From Oxalobacteraceae bacterium (GTDB lineage: Bacteria > Pseudomonadota > Gammaproteobacteria > Burkholderiales > Burkholderiaceae_D), in contig CANKWG010000025.1 in the NCBI GenBank assembly GCA_947487325.1, forward strand, positions 1 through 16,288: 16,288 nucleotides of DNA, given 5' to 3'. The position numbers were made by a program, and so were the translations under genes. This document shows positions 8,109-15,061 of this stretch, piece by piece. Below the pieces are notes generated by a model. The model worked only from the letters and a program-made list of their open reading frames with translations, was not told the origin of the DNA and searched no databases. The first letter of the stretch is position 1; the number at the start of each line of letters is the position of its first letter.

Positions 8109-8210
8109 ATGCAATCAACAGCCATTGATCAAACACTTCACGAGTGTGCCGCCGGGGATCAAAAATCAGCGGTTCAGACGCGCTGTCTTCACCCAACACA
8201 CTTACGGTGA
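8109..8210 (+). CDS. Possible 33-residue small protein or gene remnant upstream of dctQ
   Basis: The frame starts MQSTAIDQTLHECAAGDQ and ends PTHLR. It is preceded by AAGGAG with six bases before the ATG, the best ribosome binding site in the neighbourhood and better than that of dctQ, whose ATG lies 57 bases downstream. The LHECAAGDQ stretch is faintly reminiscent of the N-terminus of ECF sigma factors, which often carry L-x-x-C-A-x-G-D, but nothing after it supports that and no sigma-like sequence follows in another frame. It could be a leader peptide coupling translation to dctQM, a genuine small protein, or the front end of a decayed gene. Only the strength of the ribosome site supports it. 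Confidence 0.35.
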   Translation: MQSTAIDQTLHECAAGDQKSAVQTRCLHPTHLR

Positions 8211-8267
8211 TGACGGAAACATCTCGCTACTGATCCTTAAGTCAATTTTCGCGAAAGAAATACGACC

Positions 8268-8852
8268 ATGTCATTCCTATTGTCTCTATCGAAATACATC
8301 GATGCGCTGAACGAAAAAATCGGCCTCGGCATCAGTTGGGCTCTGCTGCTTGCAGTTCTGATCTGCAGCGGTAATGCGCTTGTCCGATATACCTTCAATA
8401 CCAGCTCCAATGCCTGGCTGGAAATCCAATGGTATCTTTTTGGGGCGATTTTTCTTCTGGCGGCACCGTACACATTGCGCCGCAACGAGCATGTCCGTAT
8501 TGATGTCATCGTGGGACGCTTTTCAAAGCGTACGCAGGTCTGGATTGACGTCTTCGGATTTATTTTCTTTTTATTACCTGCCACTCTCCTGATTCTCTAC
8601 TTTGCCGTGCCATTTGCTTGGGAATCGGTTCGTAACCAGGAAGTATCAAGTAATGCAGGCGGGCTGATCGTGTGGCCTGCAAAAATTCTTATTCCGATTG
8701 GTTTCCTGCTGCTGACGCTACAAGGCATCTCCGAGCTGATCAAGCGGGTGGGATTTCTGAGGGGCCAAGTCGATGCCAGTGTTTTCGAGAAGCAGAGCAC
8801 GACGCCTGCGGAAGAAATCGAGGCGATCAAAGCCGCCAATAACCTAAACTGA
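8268..8852 (+). CDS. dctQ: TRAP transporter small membrane subunit (DctQ family)
   Basis: DctQ is the small integral membrane partner of a tripartite ATP-independent periplasmic transporter, a secondary importer driven by a sodium gradient. The 194-residue protein has four membrane segments, about 19-40, 53-70, 91-114 and 138-156. It carries the family hallmarks EIQWYLFG at 52-59 in the second helix and RRNEHVRIDV at 71-80 in the following loop, then a hydrophilic C-terminal tail of about 35 residues. The start at 8268 has only a weak ribosome site (GAAAG, 10 bases away). dctM follows after 18 bp and the two are surely co-transcribed. The substrate cannot be told from this subunit; the nearby binding protein points to 2-oxoacids. 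Confidence 0.93.
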   Translation: MSFLLSLSKYIDALNEKIGLGISWALLLAVLICSGNALVRYTFNTSSNAWLEIQWYLFGAIFLLAAPYTLRRNEHVRIDVIVGRFSKRTQVWIDVFGFIFFLLPATLLILYFAVPFAWESVRNQEVSSNAGGLIVWPAKILIPIGFLLLTLQGISELIKRVGFLRGQVDASVFEKQSTTPAEEIEAIKAANNLN

Positions 8853-8870
8853 TCTGAATCGAGGCGCCTC

Positions 8871-10547
8871 ATGACTGAATTTTTAATTGCGAACATGGCA
8901 CCCATCATGTTCGCCGCACTGGTTGTATTCCTGCTATCGGGCTTCCCCGTAGCTTTTTCGCTCGCCGCCAATGGCTTGATGTTCGGGCTGGTCGGTATCG
9001 AGCTGGGACTTCTCAAGCCGGAGTTGCTGCAGGCGCTGCCTAATCGCCTGTTCGGCATCATGGCAAACGACACCCTTCTGGCCATTCCATTCTTCACCTT
9101 CATGGGGCTGATTCTCGAGCGCTCGGGAATGGCAGAGGATTTACTTGACACGATAGGCCAGCTGTTCGGACCACTTCGCGGTGGCGTTGCCTACGCGGTC
9201 ATTTTTGTCGGTGCACTCTTAGCAGCGACCACCGGCGTGGTGGCGGCTTCAGTGATCTCCATGGGACTGATTTCACTCCCGGTCATGCTTCGCTATGGCT
9301 ATGACCGCCGGATCGCTTCAGGCGTCATCGCAGCATCAGGTACATTGGCGCAAATCATCCCGCCATCGTTAGTTCTGATTGTGATGGCAGACCAGCTGGG
9401 ACGCTCGGTCGGCGACATGTATCAGGCTGCTTTCCTGCCCGGCTTGTTGTTGACAGTGATGTACGCGCTCTATGTGCTGGCGATATCCTTGATCCGTCCG
9501 GATTCGCTACCTGCTCTTCCTCTTGAAGCGCGCAATCTTCGCGAAAAAGATGGCAGCAGCGGCATCCTATCGCTCTTTGCAGTCATTGGCGCTGGCATCC
9601 TTGCAGGATGGTTGTTCAACAAGTTTTATCTGGTGACCAAGCCCACACTGAAAGCTGATGAAGCTGTCGTGTACAGCGGCGTCGTGACTGTTTTACTGAC
9701 ATACTCGCTGGCCATACTTAACAGCAAACTCAAGCTGGGTCTGCTGTCCAAACTGGCAGAGAAAGTCGTCCTGGTGCTTGTACCGCCGCTGGCGTTGATT
9801 TTTCTGGTGCTCGGCACCATCTTTGTCGGTATCGCGACCCCAACCGAAGGCGGTGGCATGGGTGCACTCGGCGCCCTGATCCTAGCGTTGATGAACCGGC
9901 GTCTGAGCAATGATTTGCTCAAGCAAGCGATGAATTCCACCACGCGGCTTTCCTGCTTCGTACTGTTCATCCTGATCGGTTCCAGTGTTTTCTCTCTAGT
10001 ATTCCGCGGCGTGAACGGCGATCTTTGGGTAGAACATCTGCTGACCTCGCTCCCGGGTGGTACCGCAGGCTTTCTGATCGTCGTGAATATTCTGTTCTTT
10101 GGTCTGGCGTTCTTTCTGGATTTCTTCGAACTGGCCTTTATTCTGGTGCCGCTGGTGGGACCTGTCGCTGACAAATTGGGTATCGATCTGATCTGGTTTG
10201 GTGTGCTGTTATCGGTGAACATGCAAACCTCGTTCATGCATCCGCCTTTCGGATTTGCACTGTTCTACCTGCGCTCGGTTGCACCCAAAGAAGTTAAAAC
10301 CAGTGATATTTACTGGGGTGCGGTTCCATTCGTCGGCATTCAAGTACTGATGGTTGCGTTGATCATCGCCTTCCCAGCGTTGATTTCAGTGGGTACCAAA
10401 ACGGATATGAAGGAACAAATCGAATTGAACATCGATATGTCCGGCGATAGCCTCGATGATCTGACCAATACCGAATTCTCATTCGATGGCAATACGGGTG
10501 GTGGTGATATCAAGCTTGATATGGAGCCATCGCCTGCGAAAAAATAA
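8871..10547 (+). CDS. dctM: TRAP transporter large membrane subunit (DctM family)
   Basis: DctM is the channel-forming subunit of the TRAP importer. Typical blocks are GFPVAFSLAANG at 24-35, LAIPFFTFMGLILERSG at 70-86, GTLAQIIPPSLVLIVMAD at 157-174 and GIATPTEGGGMGALGAL at 320-336. At 558 residues it is far longer than the usual 425-450. Part of the extra length is an insertion at about 220-305 with additional hydrophobic segments, and part is a soluble C-terminal tail, residues 513-558, rich in Asp, Asn and Gly. The longer form is what I would expect to go with a TakP-type binding protein. The ATG follows GAGGCG at good distance, 18 bp after dctQ. Two hairpins and a T-run follow the stop. 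Its binding-protein partner is on the opposite strand, a less usual arrangement. Confidence 0.94.
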   Translation: MTEFLIANMAPIMFAALVVFLLSGFPVAFSLAANGLMFGLVGIELGLLKPELLQALPNRLFGIMANDTLLAIPFFTFMGLILERSGMAEDLLDTIGQLFGPLRGGVAYAVIFVGALLAATTGVVAASVISMGLISLPVMLRYGYDRRIASGVIAASGTLAQIIPPSLVLIVMADQLGRSVGDMYQAAFLPGLLLTVMYALYVLAISLIRPDSLPALPLEARNLREKDGSSGILSLFAVIGAGILAGWLFNKFYLVTKPTLKADEAVVYSGVVTVLLTYSLAILNSKLKLGLLSKLAEKVVLVLVPPLALIFLVLGTIFVGIATPTEGGGMGALGALILALMNRRLSNDLLKQAMNSTTRLSCFVLFILIGSSVFSLVFRGVNGDLWVEHLLTSLPGGTAGFLIVVNILFFGLAFFLDFFELAFILVPLVGPVADKLGIDLIWFGVLLSVNMQTSFMHPPFGFALFYLRSVAPKEVKTSDIYWGAVPFVGIQVLMVALIIAFPALISVGTKTDMKEQIELNIDMSGDSLDDLTNTEFSFDGNTGGGDIKLDMEPSPAKK

Positions 10548-10553
10548 AATAGA

Positions 10554-10580
10554 TTGAATCCAGGGGGCTCTCTGGTTCAA
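10554..10580 (+). other. Hairpin directly after dctM
   Basis: TTGAA-CCAG (10554-10558 and 10560-10563) pairs with CTGG-TTCAA (10572-10580), with one bulged T and an 8-base G-rich loop. No T-run follows, but the dctM terminator begins four bases later, so the dctQM transcript would end in two stacked hairpins. It may protect the 3' end. Confidence 0.45.
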
Positions 10581-10584
10581 ACTT

Positions 10585-10614
10585 AAAGCGCATCCTCAGG
10601 GGTGCGCTTTTTTT
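10585..10614 (+). terminator. Intrinsic terminator of dctQM
   Basis: AAAGCGCA (10585-10592) pairs with TGCGCTTT (10603-10610), a perfect 8-bp stem with a 10-base loop, followed by T's to 10614. It lies 37 bases after the dctM stop. Confidence 0.88.
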
Positions 10615-10738
10615 ATTGCCTTTTCCATGACATTATTTTGTCGATTTATCTACCGCAATGAAATGAGATCTTGAAGTAGTCCATCTCGATTGGGATCAAC
10701 TCTCTCACATTGCTGATCGTCCGATAGGTTATTCACGC

Positions 10739-10774
10739 CCATAAAAAATCCCGCCGCAGCGGGATTTTTTATGG
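10739..10774 (-). terminator. Intrinsic terminator of the binding-protein gene (probably bidirectional)
   Basis: CCATAAAAAATCCCGC (10739-10754) and GCGGGATTTTTTATGG (10759-10774) are exact inverse complements, a 16-bp stem around a CGCA loop. Read on the minus strand it follows the dctP stop (10797) by 22 bases, with its T-run inside the descending arm. Its symmetry would also stop any transcription escaping from dctM. Confidence 0.88.
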
Positions 10775-10796
10775 CTGGGGGTGTAGATAAGCCAGT

Positions 10797-11876
10797 TTAC
10801 TTCTTGCTGATCAAATAACCCTGCATCGGTGCCTCAGCGACCGAGTACCAATTGTTTTGATCCTGACGGAAACGACGCCATGGATCCAATACCTTCTTGA
10901 ACTTCGGATTCTTTGCCGCCTCCTCCTCGAAAACTTCCATAGCCGCCTTGTGACAGGCATCCATAATCGACTTGGAGAATGAACGTACCTTCACGCCATT
11001 CTTCATCAACCGAGCCAGTGCAGCTGGGTTGCGTGCGTCATACATCGCCTGCATCGTGACATGGGCCTCATAGGTCGCCACTTCAAGTGCTGCCTGATAG
11101 TCCTTGGGCAGCTTGTCCCACTCTTTCTGGTTCACGTAGAAAGACAACTGGGCACTCGCTTCCCACCAACCTGGCGCGTAATAGAAAGGTGCAACCTTGT
11201 TGAATCCCAGCTTTTCGTCATCATAGGGACCGATCCACTCAGCCGCATCGATCGTGCCCTTTTCCAGTGCCGGATAAATGTCGCCACCCGCGATTTGCTG
11301 CGGCACGACGCCCAGACGCTGCATGACGCGGCCGGCAAAGCCACCTACACGCATTTTCAGGCCATCAAGGTCCTGCGGTGAGTTGACTTCCTTGCGGAAC
11401 CAGCCACCCATCTGACAGCCTGTGTTGCCACCCATGAAATTCAAGATACCGTAGTCATGGAAGAACTCACGCATCAGCTGGCGACCACCGCCTTGATCCA
11501 TCCAGGCTGTTTGCTGACGTGATGTCATACCAAAGGGAATCGAGGTGTCGAATGCGAAAGTCGCATCCTTACCGAAGTAGTAGTAAGACGCTGAGTGACC
11601 GATCTCTACCGTACCCGCCTGCACCGCATCCAGCACTTGCAGTGCTGGTACGAGTTCGCCGCCCGGGAATACACGAATGTTGAATTTTCCGTCCGTTAAT
11701 TGAGCAACACGCTTTGCCAGAGTCTCTGACGCGCCATAGATGGTGTCGAGCGACTTGGGAAAGCTGGAAGCAAGTCGCCAGCTAATGGTCGGATTGGTTT
11801 GCGCAATGGCAGGCGCTGCCACGATACCGGCCGCTGCGCCAGCAGCCGCTTTTTTAATGAAAGTACGACGTGTCAT
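10797..11876 (-). CDS. dctP: TRAP transporter periplasmic binding protein, TakP-like (2-oxoacid type)
   Basis: This is the periplasmic receptor that hands substrate to DctQM. Residues 1-26 are a twin-arginine signal (TRRTFIKKAAAGAAAG) ending in APAIAQ, so it is probably exported folded by Tat. The mature part closely follows R. sphaeroides TakP as I remember it: SWRLASSFPKSLDTI at 32-46, GGNTGCQMGGWFRKE at 149-163, LKMRVGGFAGRVMQRLGV at 173-190, QQIAGGDIYPALEKGTID at 193-210 and EWIGPYDDEKLGF at 213-225. Arg176 is the conserved carboxylate-binding arginine of the DctP family; Gln155, Glu213 and Trp214 sit where TakP binds its ligand and sodium. TakP binds pyruvate and other 2-oxoacids as a dimer, so a monocarboxylate or 2-oxoacid ligand is likely (inference). 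The ATG has AAGGGGA about 8 bases upstream. It converges on dctM and has its own promoter. Confidence 0.93.
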   Translation of the reverse strand: MTRRTFIKKAAAGAAAGIVAAPAIAQTNPTISWRLASSFPKSLDTIYGASETLAKRVAQLTDGKFNIRVFPGGELVPALQVLDAVQAGTVEIGHSASYYYFGKDATFAFDTSIPFGMTSRQQTAWMDQGGGRQLMREFFHDYGILNFMGGNTGCQMGGWFRKEVNSPQDLDGLKMRVGGFAGRVMQRLGVVPQQIAGGDIYPALEKGTIDAAEWIGPYDDEKLGFNKVAPFYYAPGWWEASAQLSFYVNQKEWDKLPKDYQAALEVATYEAHVTMQAMYDARNPAALARLMKNGVKVRSFSKSIMDACHKAAMEVFEEEAAKNPKFKKVLDPWRRFRQDQNNWYSVAEAPMQGYLISKK

Positions 11877-11929
11877 GAGTGTGTCCCCTTCTCCCAGTTT
11901 AAAAATAAAGCGCTAGCCCGCCGATCGGA

Positions 11930-11959
11930 ATTATTGTGAGCTCGCGCCTTTGCTGTTAA
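11930..11959 (-). promoter_or_regulatory. dctP: Probable sigma-70 promoter of the binding-protein gene
   Basis: On the minus strand TTAACA (11954-11959) and AATAAT (11930-11935) each match consensus at five of six bases and are 18 bp apart. The start site would be about 11923, giving an untranslated leader of about 45 bases before the ATG at 11876. An imperfect palindrome, GCGAG-CTCAC on the minus strand (11936-11945), sits in the spacer next to the -10 and could be an operator. Confidence 0.5.
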
Positions 11960-12135
11960 AACAATGGCAATTCTAGGAGGGTGACTTCAAATACAGCAAT
12001 AGGGAGATACATGCAAATACGCATCTGTTGTTTGCACGCACTGTCTGTAACATTTCTGCACAAGTAACAAAAATTTCTTAGCACCACCGTGAATAAAAAC
12101 GCGAAGAAAGAGATGTCGTAAAACCGCATCAATTC

Positions 12136-12312
12136 ATGAAAAAAATCTCAGGAAACTTAGGGGCACATGCGTTGCCTGATGTTGCCTCGGAGAATAACTC
12201 TAGAGAAAATTTCTCAAGTGCTTTTGCGGACAATCAATTTGCTCGAAAGCAAACACTCAGCGGGAAGCGTTTGCAGGCAGGGGGAAATGGAGGGCTTAAG
12301 ATAAATCAGTAA
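12136..12312 (+). CDS. Doubtful 58-codon open frame
   Basis: An ATG-started frame encodes MKKISGNLGAHALPDVASEN onward, ending NGGLKINQ before TAA. It is hydrophilic, with many Asn, Ser and Gly, and has no signal peptide or membrane segment. No ribosome site precedes it (CATCAATTC). I recognise no family. It is recorded because it fills part of an otherwise empty region; chance is the likelier explanation. Confidence 0.15.
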   Translation: MKKISGNLGAHALPDVASENNSRENFSSAFADNQFARKQTLSGKRLQAGGNGGLKINQ

Positions 12313-12324
12313 GAATCAAAACGA

Positions 12325-12364
12325 CTGGCGCAGTCCGGGGCTTGCACGCCCACTACCGCGCCAG
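12325..12364 (-). terminator. Nested hairpin downstream of pmbA, possible terminator
   Basis: CTGGCGC (12325-12331) pairs with GCGCCAG (12358-12364). Inside the loop GGGC (12338-12341) pairs with GCCC (12348-12351). Read on the minus strand it starts about 44 bases after the pmbA stop and is followed by TCGTTTTGATTC, a short and interrupted T-run. It fits an imperfect intrinsic terminator for pmbA, or a structured RNA end. Confidence 0.5.
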
Positions 12365-12407
12365 ACGGATATCGCAGAAATCAGGAAGGATACGTTCCGA
12401 GCATTTT

Positions 12408-13772
12408 TTAACCGCCGGCGATCGTCATCGTGCTGATCAGGATGGAGCCAGTGCTTTTCGTACCTCGAACCAGAACATCCGAACCAATAGCGACGATATC
12501 TTTGAACATATCTCTCATATTGCCTGCAATTGTGATTTCCTCGACAGGGTATTGAATCACGCCTCGCTCCACCCAATAGCCAGAGGCGCCACGTGAGTAA
12601 TCACCCGTGACGTAATTGACACCATGACCCATCAGTTCGGTCACCAGCAAGCCGGTGTCGAGCTTTTTGAGCATCGCGTTGAAATCATCACCAGCAAGCG
12701 TGGTCGACGACACAATCTGCAGATTGTGTGACCCGCCGGCATTGCCCGTAGTTTGCATACCGAGCTTGCGTGCGGAATACGTCGAGAGGAAATATCCCTG
12801 AACAATGCCATTGCTGACCACTTCTCGGCGATGTGTGCACACACCCTCTTCGTCGAAAGGCGAAGATCCGACAGCACCCAGTACGTGTGGATCCTCAATG
12901 ATCTGTATTTCCGGGCCAAAAACGGCCGTCCCCATAGAATCGGTCAGGAATGTGGATTTCCGATACAGCGAACCACCCGAGACAGCCTGCACAAACGATC
13001 CCAGCAACCCGGCGGCCAGAGGCGCCTCAAACAGAACCGGACATTTACGGGTATCGAGCTTACGGGCATTCAAGCGCGACAACGCTCGCTCGGCCGCATA
13101 GCGTCCAATCGCTTCAGGCTGCGCCAGCTTGGTCGGATCGCGATCGGACGAATACCAGTCATCGCGCTGCATATTGTTGCCCTTACCAGCGATGGGCGAT
13201 ACTGATAGGGAGTGACGCGAATACGGATAGCCGCCCATAAAACCGCGCGTGTTGGCCATCACGAAATGCGACTGCTGCGCATAGGTGTTGGCACCCTCGC
13301 TGTTGGTAATCCGCTTGTCGACGGCAAAAGCTGCTGCCTCGGCGCGCTGCGCCAGCTCGACGGCCTGCTCAGCAGTCAACGTCCAAGGATGAAAAAGCTG
13401 GAGGTCACGCGGCTGCATCTCGAGAAGTTCTGCTTCGGGCAAGCCAGCGCAATCATCCTCGGCGGTGAAGCGCGCAATGTTATAGGCCGCATCGACCGTG
13501 TCTTTGAGCGACTGCGCAGAAAAATCTGACGTACTCGCATTGCCTCGGCGAATGGCGCGATCTCGGCCAAGATACACGGTCACACCGATACCCTTGTCCT
13601 TGTTTTGCTCGATGGTTTCGATCTGGCCCTTGCGCACCGTCACAGACAAGCCCTGGCCTTCGCTAATCTCGACGGCAGCGTCCGAGGCGCCTTTATCTTT
13701 TGCAAAGCGCAGCACATCCTGCGCGATCTCTTTGAGTTGATCCTGGCTATGGCTGAAAAATGATTGGGTCAT
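12408..13772 (-). CDS. pmbA: Metalloprotease PmbA/TldE, non-catalytic partner of TldD
   Basis: PmbA (TldE) forms a heterodimeric protease with TldD that trims peptides, including microcin B17 precursor in E. coli, and supports CcdA degradation. The metal-binding HExxxH site is carried by TldD, and I see no such motif here, as expected. Recognisable parts are GLSVTVRKGQIETIEQNKDKG near the N-terminus, SEGANTYAQQSHFVMANTRGF in the middle, and a canonical end: GASGYWVERGVIQYPVEEI, then SILISTMTIAGG. I chose the ATG at 13772 (454 residues), as the protein aligns with the family from there; an in-frame ATG at 13811 would add 13 residues of unlikely sequence. Neither has a good ribosome site. It diverges from darP with 73 bp between starts. 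No tldD is in this window. Confidence 0.95.
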   Translation of the reverse strand: MTQSFFSHSQDQLKEIAQDVLRFAKDKGASDAAVEISEGQGLSVTVRKGQIETIEQNKDKGIGVTVYLGRDRAIRRGNASTSDFSAQSLKDTVDAAYNIARFTAEDDCAGLPEAELLEMQPRDLQLFHPWTLTAEQAVELAQRAEAAAFAVDKRITNSEGANTYAQQSHFVMANTRGFMGGYPYSRHSLSVSPIAGKGNNMQRDDWYSSDRDPTKLAQPEAIGRYAAERALSRLNARKLDTRKCPVLFEAPLAAGLLGSFVQAVSGGSLYRKSTFLTDSMGTAVFGPEIQIIEDPHVLGAVGSSPFDEEGVCTHRREVVSNGIVQGYFLSTYSARKLGMQTTGNAGGSHNLQIVSSTTLAGDDFNAMLKKLDTGLLVTELMGHGVNYVTGDYSRGASGYWVERGVIQYPVEEITIAGNMRDMFKDIVAIGSDVLVRGTKSTGSILISTMTIAGG

Positions 13773-13845
13773 GGGGCGATTTCTGGATGTCAGGGTCAAA
13801 GCAGGTATCATAGCAGCCGTTCAAGAATGCCATAGGCCGTCCATC

Positions 13846-14436
13846 ATGCCCAACGCCAACCGGGGCGCAGTCGGATTCCAATCCAGTGAATTCGAGCAGG
13901 AATACGATCGCCCGTCCAAATCTCAACTCAAGCGTGAAAGTACCGCTCTCCAGAAGCTGGGTGAGACTCTGGTCAACGCCGCGCGTGATCGCGTTAAGCG
14001 CATACCCATGCCCGAAGACGTTCAGGAAGCCATCCTCATCTGCCAGCAAATCAGCGACCATGAAGGACGCCGTCGTCAGCTACAGTATGTGGGCAAGAAA
14101 ATGCGCACGCTCACCGAAGAAGAAGTGAGCGTGATACAAACCGCGGTCGACGGCTGGCGCGGTACGTCTCGCGCCGAAGCAGCCTCATTGCACGCGATTG
14201 AACGACAGCGCGATCGCCTACTGGCAGATGACAGCGTCATCACCGAATTGCGCGCACGGCATCCCGACCTCGATGTGCAGCATCTGCGCACACTGGTGCG
14301 CAATGCGCGCAAGGAGCAAGCCGAAAAAAAACCGCCGAAAGCTTATCGCGAAATTTTTCAGCTGCTGAAATCACTTCAAGGCGAAACTCAGTCCCCGACC
14401 GAATCTGAACAACATGACGACGAAGAAAACCCGTAA
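13846..14436 (+). CDS. darP: Dual-action ribosomal maturation protein DarP (YjgA, DUF615)
   Basis: DarP binds the 50S subunit during late assembly in gammaproteobacteria; the role here is carried over by family. The 196-residue, highly charged protein has the family blocks EFEQEYDRPSKSQLKRE near the N-terminus, RVKRIPMPEDVQEAI, RRRQLQYVGKKMR and KAYREIFQLLK near the C-terminus, with an acidic tail (EQHDDEENP). I chose the ATG at 13846 because MPNANRGAVGF is a natural start before the conserved block; an ATG at 13771 would add 25 unrelated residues and overlap the pmbA start. Its end overlaps mog by 23 bp, and the two are probably co-transcribed. The divergent neighbour pmbA is also a yjgA neighbour in many Proteobacteria. 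Confidence 0.95.
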   Translation: MPNANRGAVGFQSSEFEQEYDRPSKSQLKRESTALQKLGETLVNAARDRVKRIPMPEDVQEAILICQQISDHEGRRRQLQYVGKKMRTLTEEEVSVIQTAVDGWRGTSRAEAASLHAIERQRDRLLADDSVITELRARHPDLDVQHLRTLVRNARKEQAEKKPPKAYREIFQLLKSLQGETQSPTESEQHDDEENP

Positions 14437-15034
14437 TCACCCCGATGAGCTGTTGATTGGACTGGTCTCGATATCGGACCGTGCGTCAAGCGGCGTCTAC
14501 GAAGATCAGGGCGTACCTGCACTGCGGGACTGGTTTTCGCAGGCACTCAGTAGCCCATGGCAGATGGAGACCCGCCTGATCCCTGATGAACAGGCATTGA
14601 TAGAAAAGACGCTGATTGAACTGGTCGATCAGGTCGGATGCGATCTGGTGCTGACCACGGGCGGCACCGGGCCAGCGCGACGCGATGTGACACCCGAAGC
14701 GACACTGGCCGTCGCCACGAAAATCATGCCGGGCTTTGGCGAGCAGATGCGACAAATCAGCCTGCGCTTCGTGCCCACAGCCATTCTGTCGCGGCAAGTG
14801 GCCGTGATACGTGAGGCCCATGACCATGCGGCGCTGATCATGAATCTTCCAGGCCAGCCGAAATCCATACGCGAAACACTGGAAGGTCTGCGCGACGATC
14901 AAGGCCAATCGATTGTCGGCGGCATCTTCGCTGCTGTGCCCTATTGCATTGATCTCATTGGTGGTCCTTACATCGAAACCCACGATGCCGTATGCAAAGC
15001 CTTCCGTCCTAAATCCGCGATCCGTGCAAAATAG
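14414..15034 (+). CDS. mog: Molybdopterin adenylyltransferase (MogA)
   Basis: Mog activates molybdopterin with ATP to give the adenylated form into which MoeA inserts molybdate. The 206 residues follow E. coli MogA closely with about 11 extra residues at the N-terminus: IGLVSISDRASSGVYEDQG at 15-33, LIPDEQ at 55-60 with Asp58, TTGGTGPARRDVTPEAT at 81-97 with Asp91, MPGFGEQMRQISLRFVPTA at 105-123 and NLPGQPKSI. The two aspartates match the catalytic pair of the E. coli enzyme. It begins inside the darP 3' end (23-bp overlap, different frame) with little ribosome site of its own, consistent with translational coupling. The esterase gene follows after 27 bp. No other molybdenum-cofactor gene is in the window. 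Confidence 0.96.
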   Translation: MTTKKTRNHPDELLIGLVSISDRASSGVYEDQGVPALRDWFSQALSSPWQMETRLIPDEQALIEKTLIELVDQVGCDLVLTTGGTGPARRDVTPEATLAVATKIMPGFGEQMRQISLRFVPTAILSRQVAVIREAHDHAALIMNLPGQPKSIRETLEGLRDDQGQSIVGGIFAAVPYCIDLIGGPYIETHDAVCKAFRPKSAIRAK

Positions 15035-15061
15035 CGGTAAAAACAACCACTCATTCAAGCC

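Larger units (their letters stand above)
7837..8267 (+). other. Leader region between argH and dctQ
   Basis: This 431-bp stretch holds the argH terminator, two mini-ORFs with ribosome sites, a repeated GGCAGTG (8061-8067 and 8076-8082, 15-bp step), a palindrome TTTCGCGAAA (8247-8256) just before dctQ, and presumably the dctQM promoter. I could not pick a promoter with confidence: TTGTGA (7902-7907) with AACAAT (7926-7931) has 18-bp spacing but only moderate matches. No longer conserved gene is visible on either strand. Confidence 0.5.
11877..12407. other. Gene-poor region between dctP and pmbA
   Basis: This AT-richer stretch of 531 bp lies upstream of dctP and downstream of pmbA. It holds the dctP ribosome site and promoter, a hairpin after pmbA, a GAGAAA-A-TTTCTC inverted repeat (12203-12215) next to CTCTAGAG (12198-12205), and small open frames of doubtful reality: an 18-codon frame from 12011 (MQIRICCLHALSV, preceded by GGGAG) and the 58-codon frame described separately. 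No recognisable gene, tRNA or mobile element is visible. The length exceeds what a single promoter needs, so decayed sequence or a small RNA is possible. Confidence 0.5.

Noticed and set aside
8109..8210. The 33-codon frame as a truncated ECF sigma factor
   Set aside because: Only a nine-residue stretch is suggestive; no sigma-2 or sigma-4 sequence follows in any frame.
8597..9151. A 184-codon minus-strand frame spanning the dctQ-dctM junction
   Set aside because: Antisense to both genes, Ser/Arg/Met-rich shadow composition, no family resemblance.
9626..10237. A 203-codon minus-strand frame inside dctM
   Set aside because: Antisense to a well-conserved membrane protein gene, Ser/Arg-rich as expected for the reverse of hydrophobic codons, and without a ribosome site.
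13771..13845. A 25-residue N-terminal extension of DarP
   Set aside because: The extra residues are unlike the family, and this start would overlap the pmbA start on the other strand; the ATG at 13846 fits better.
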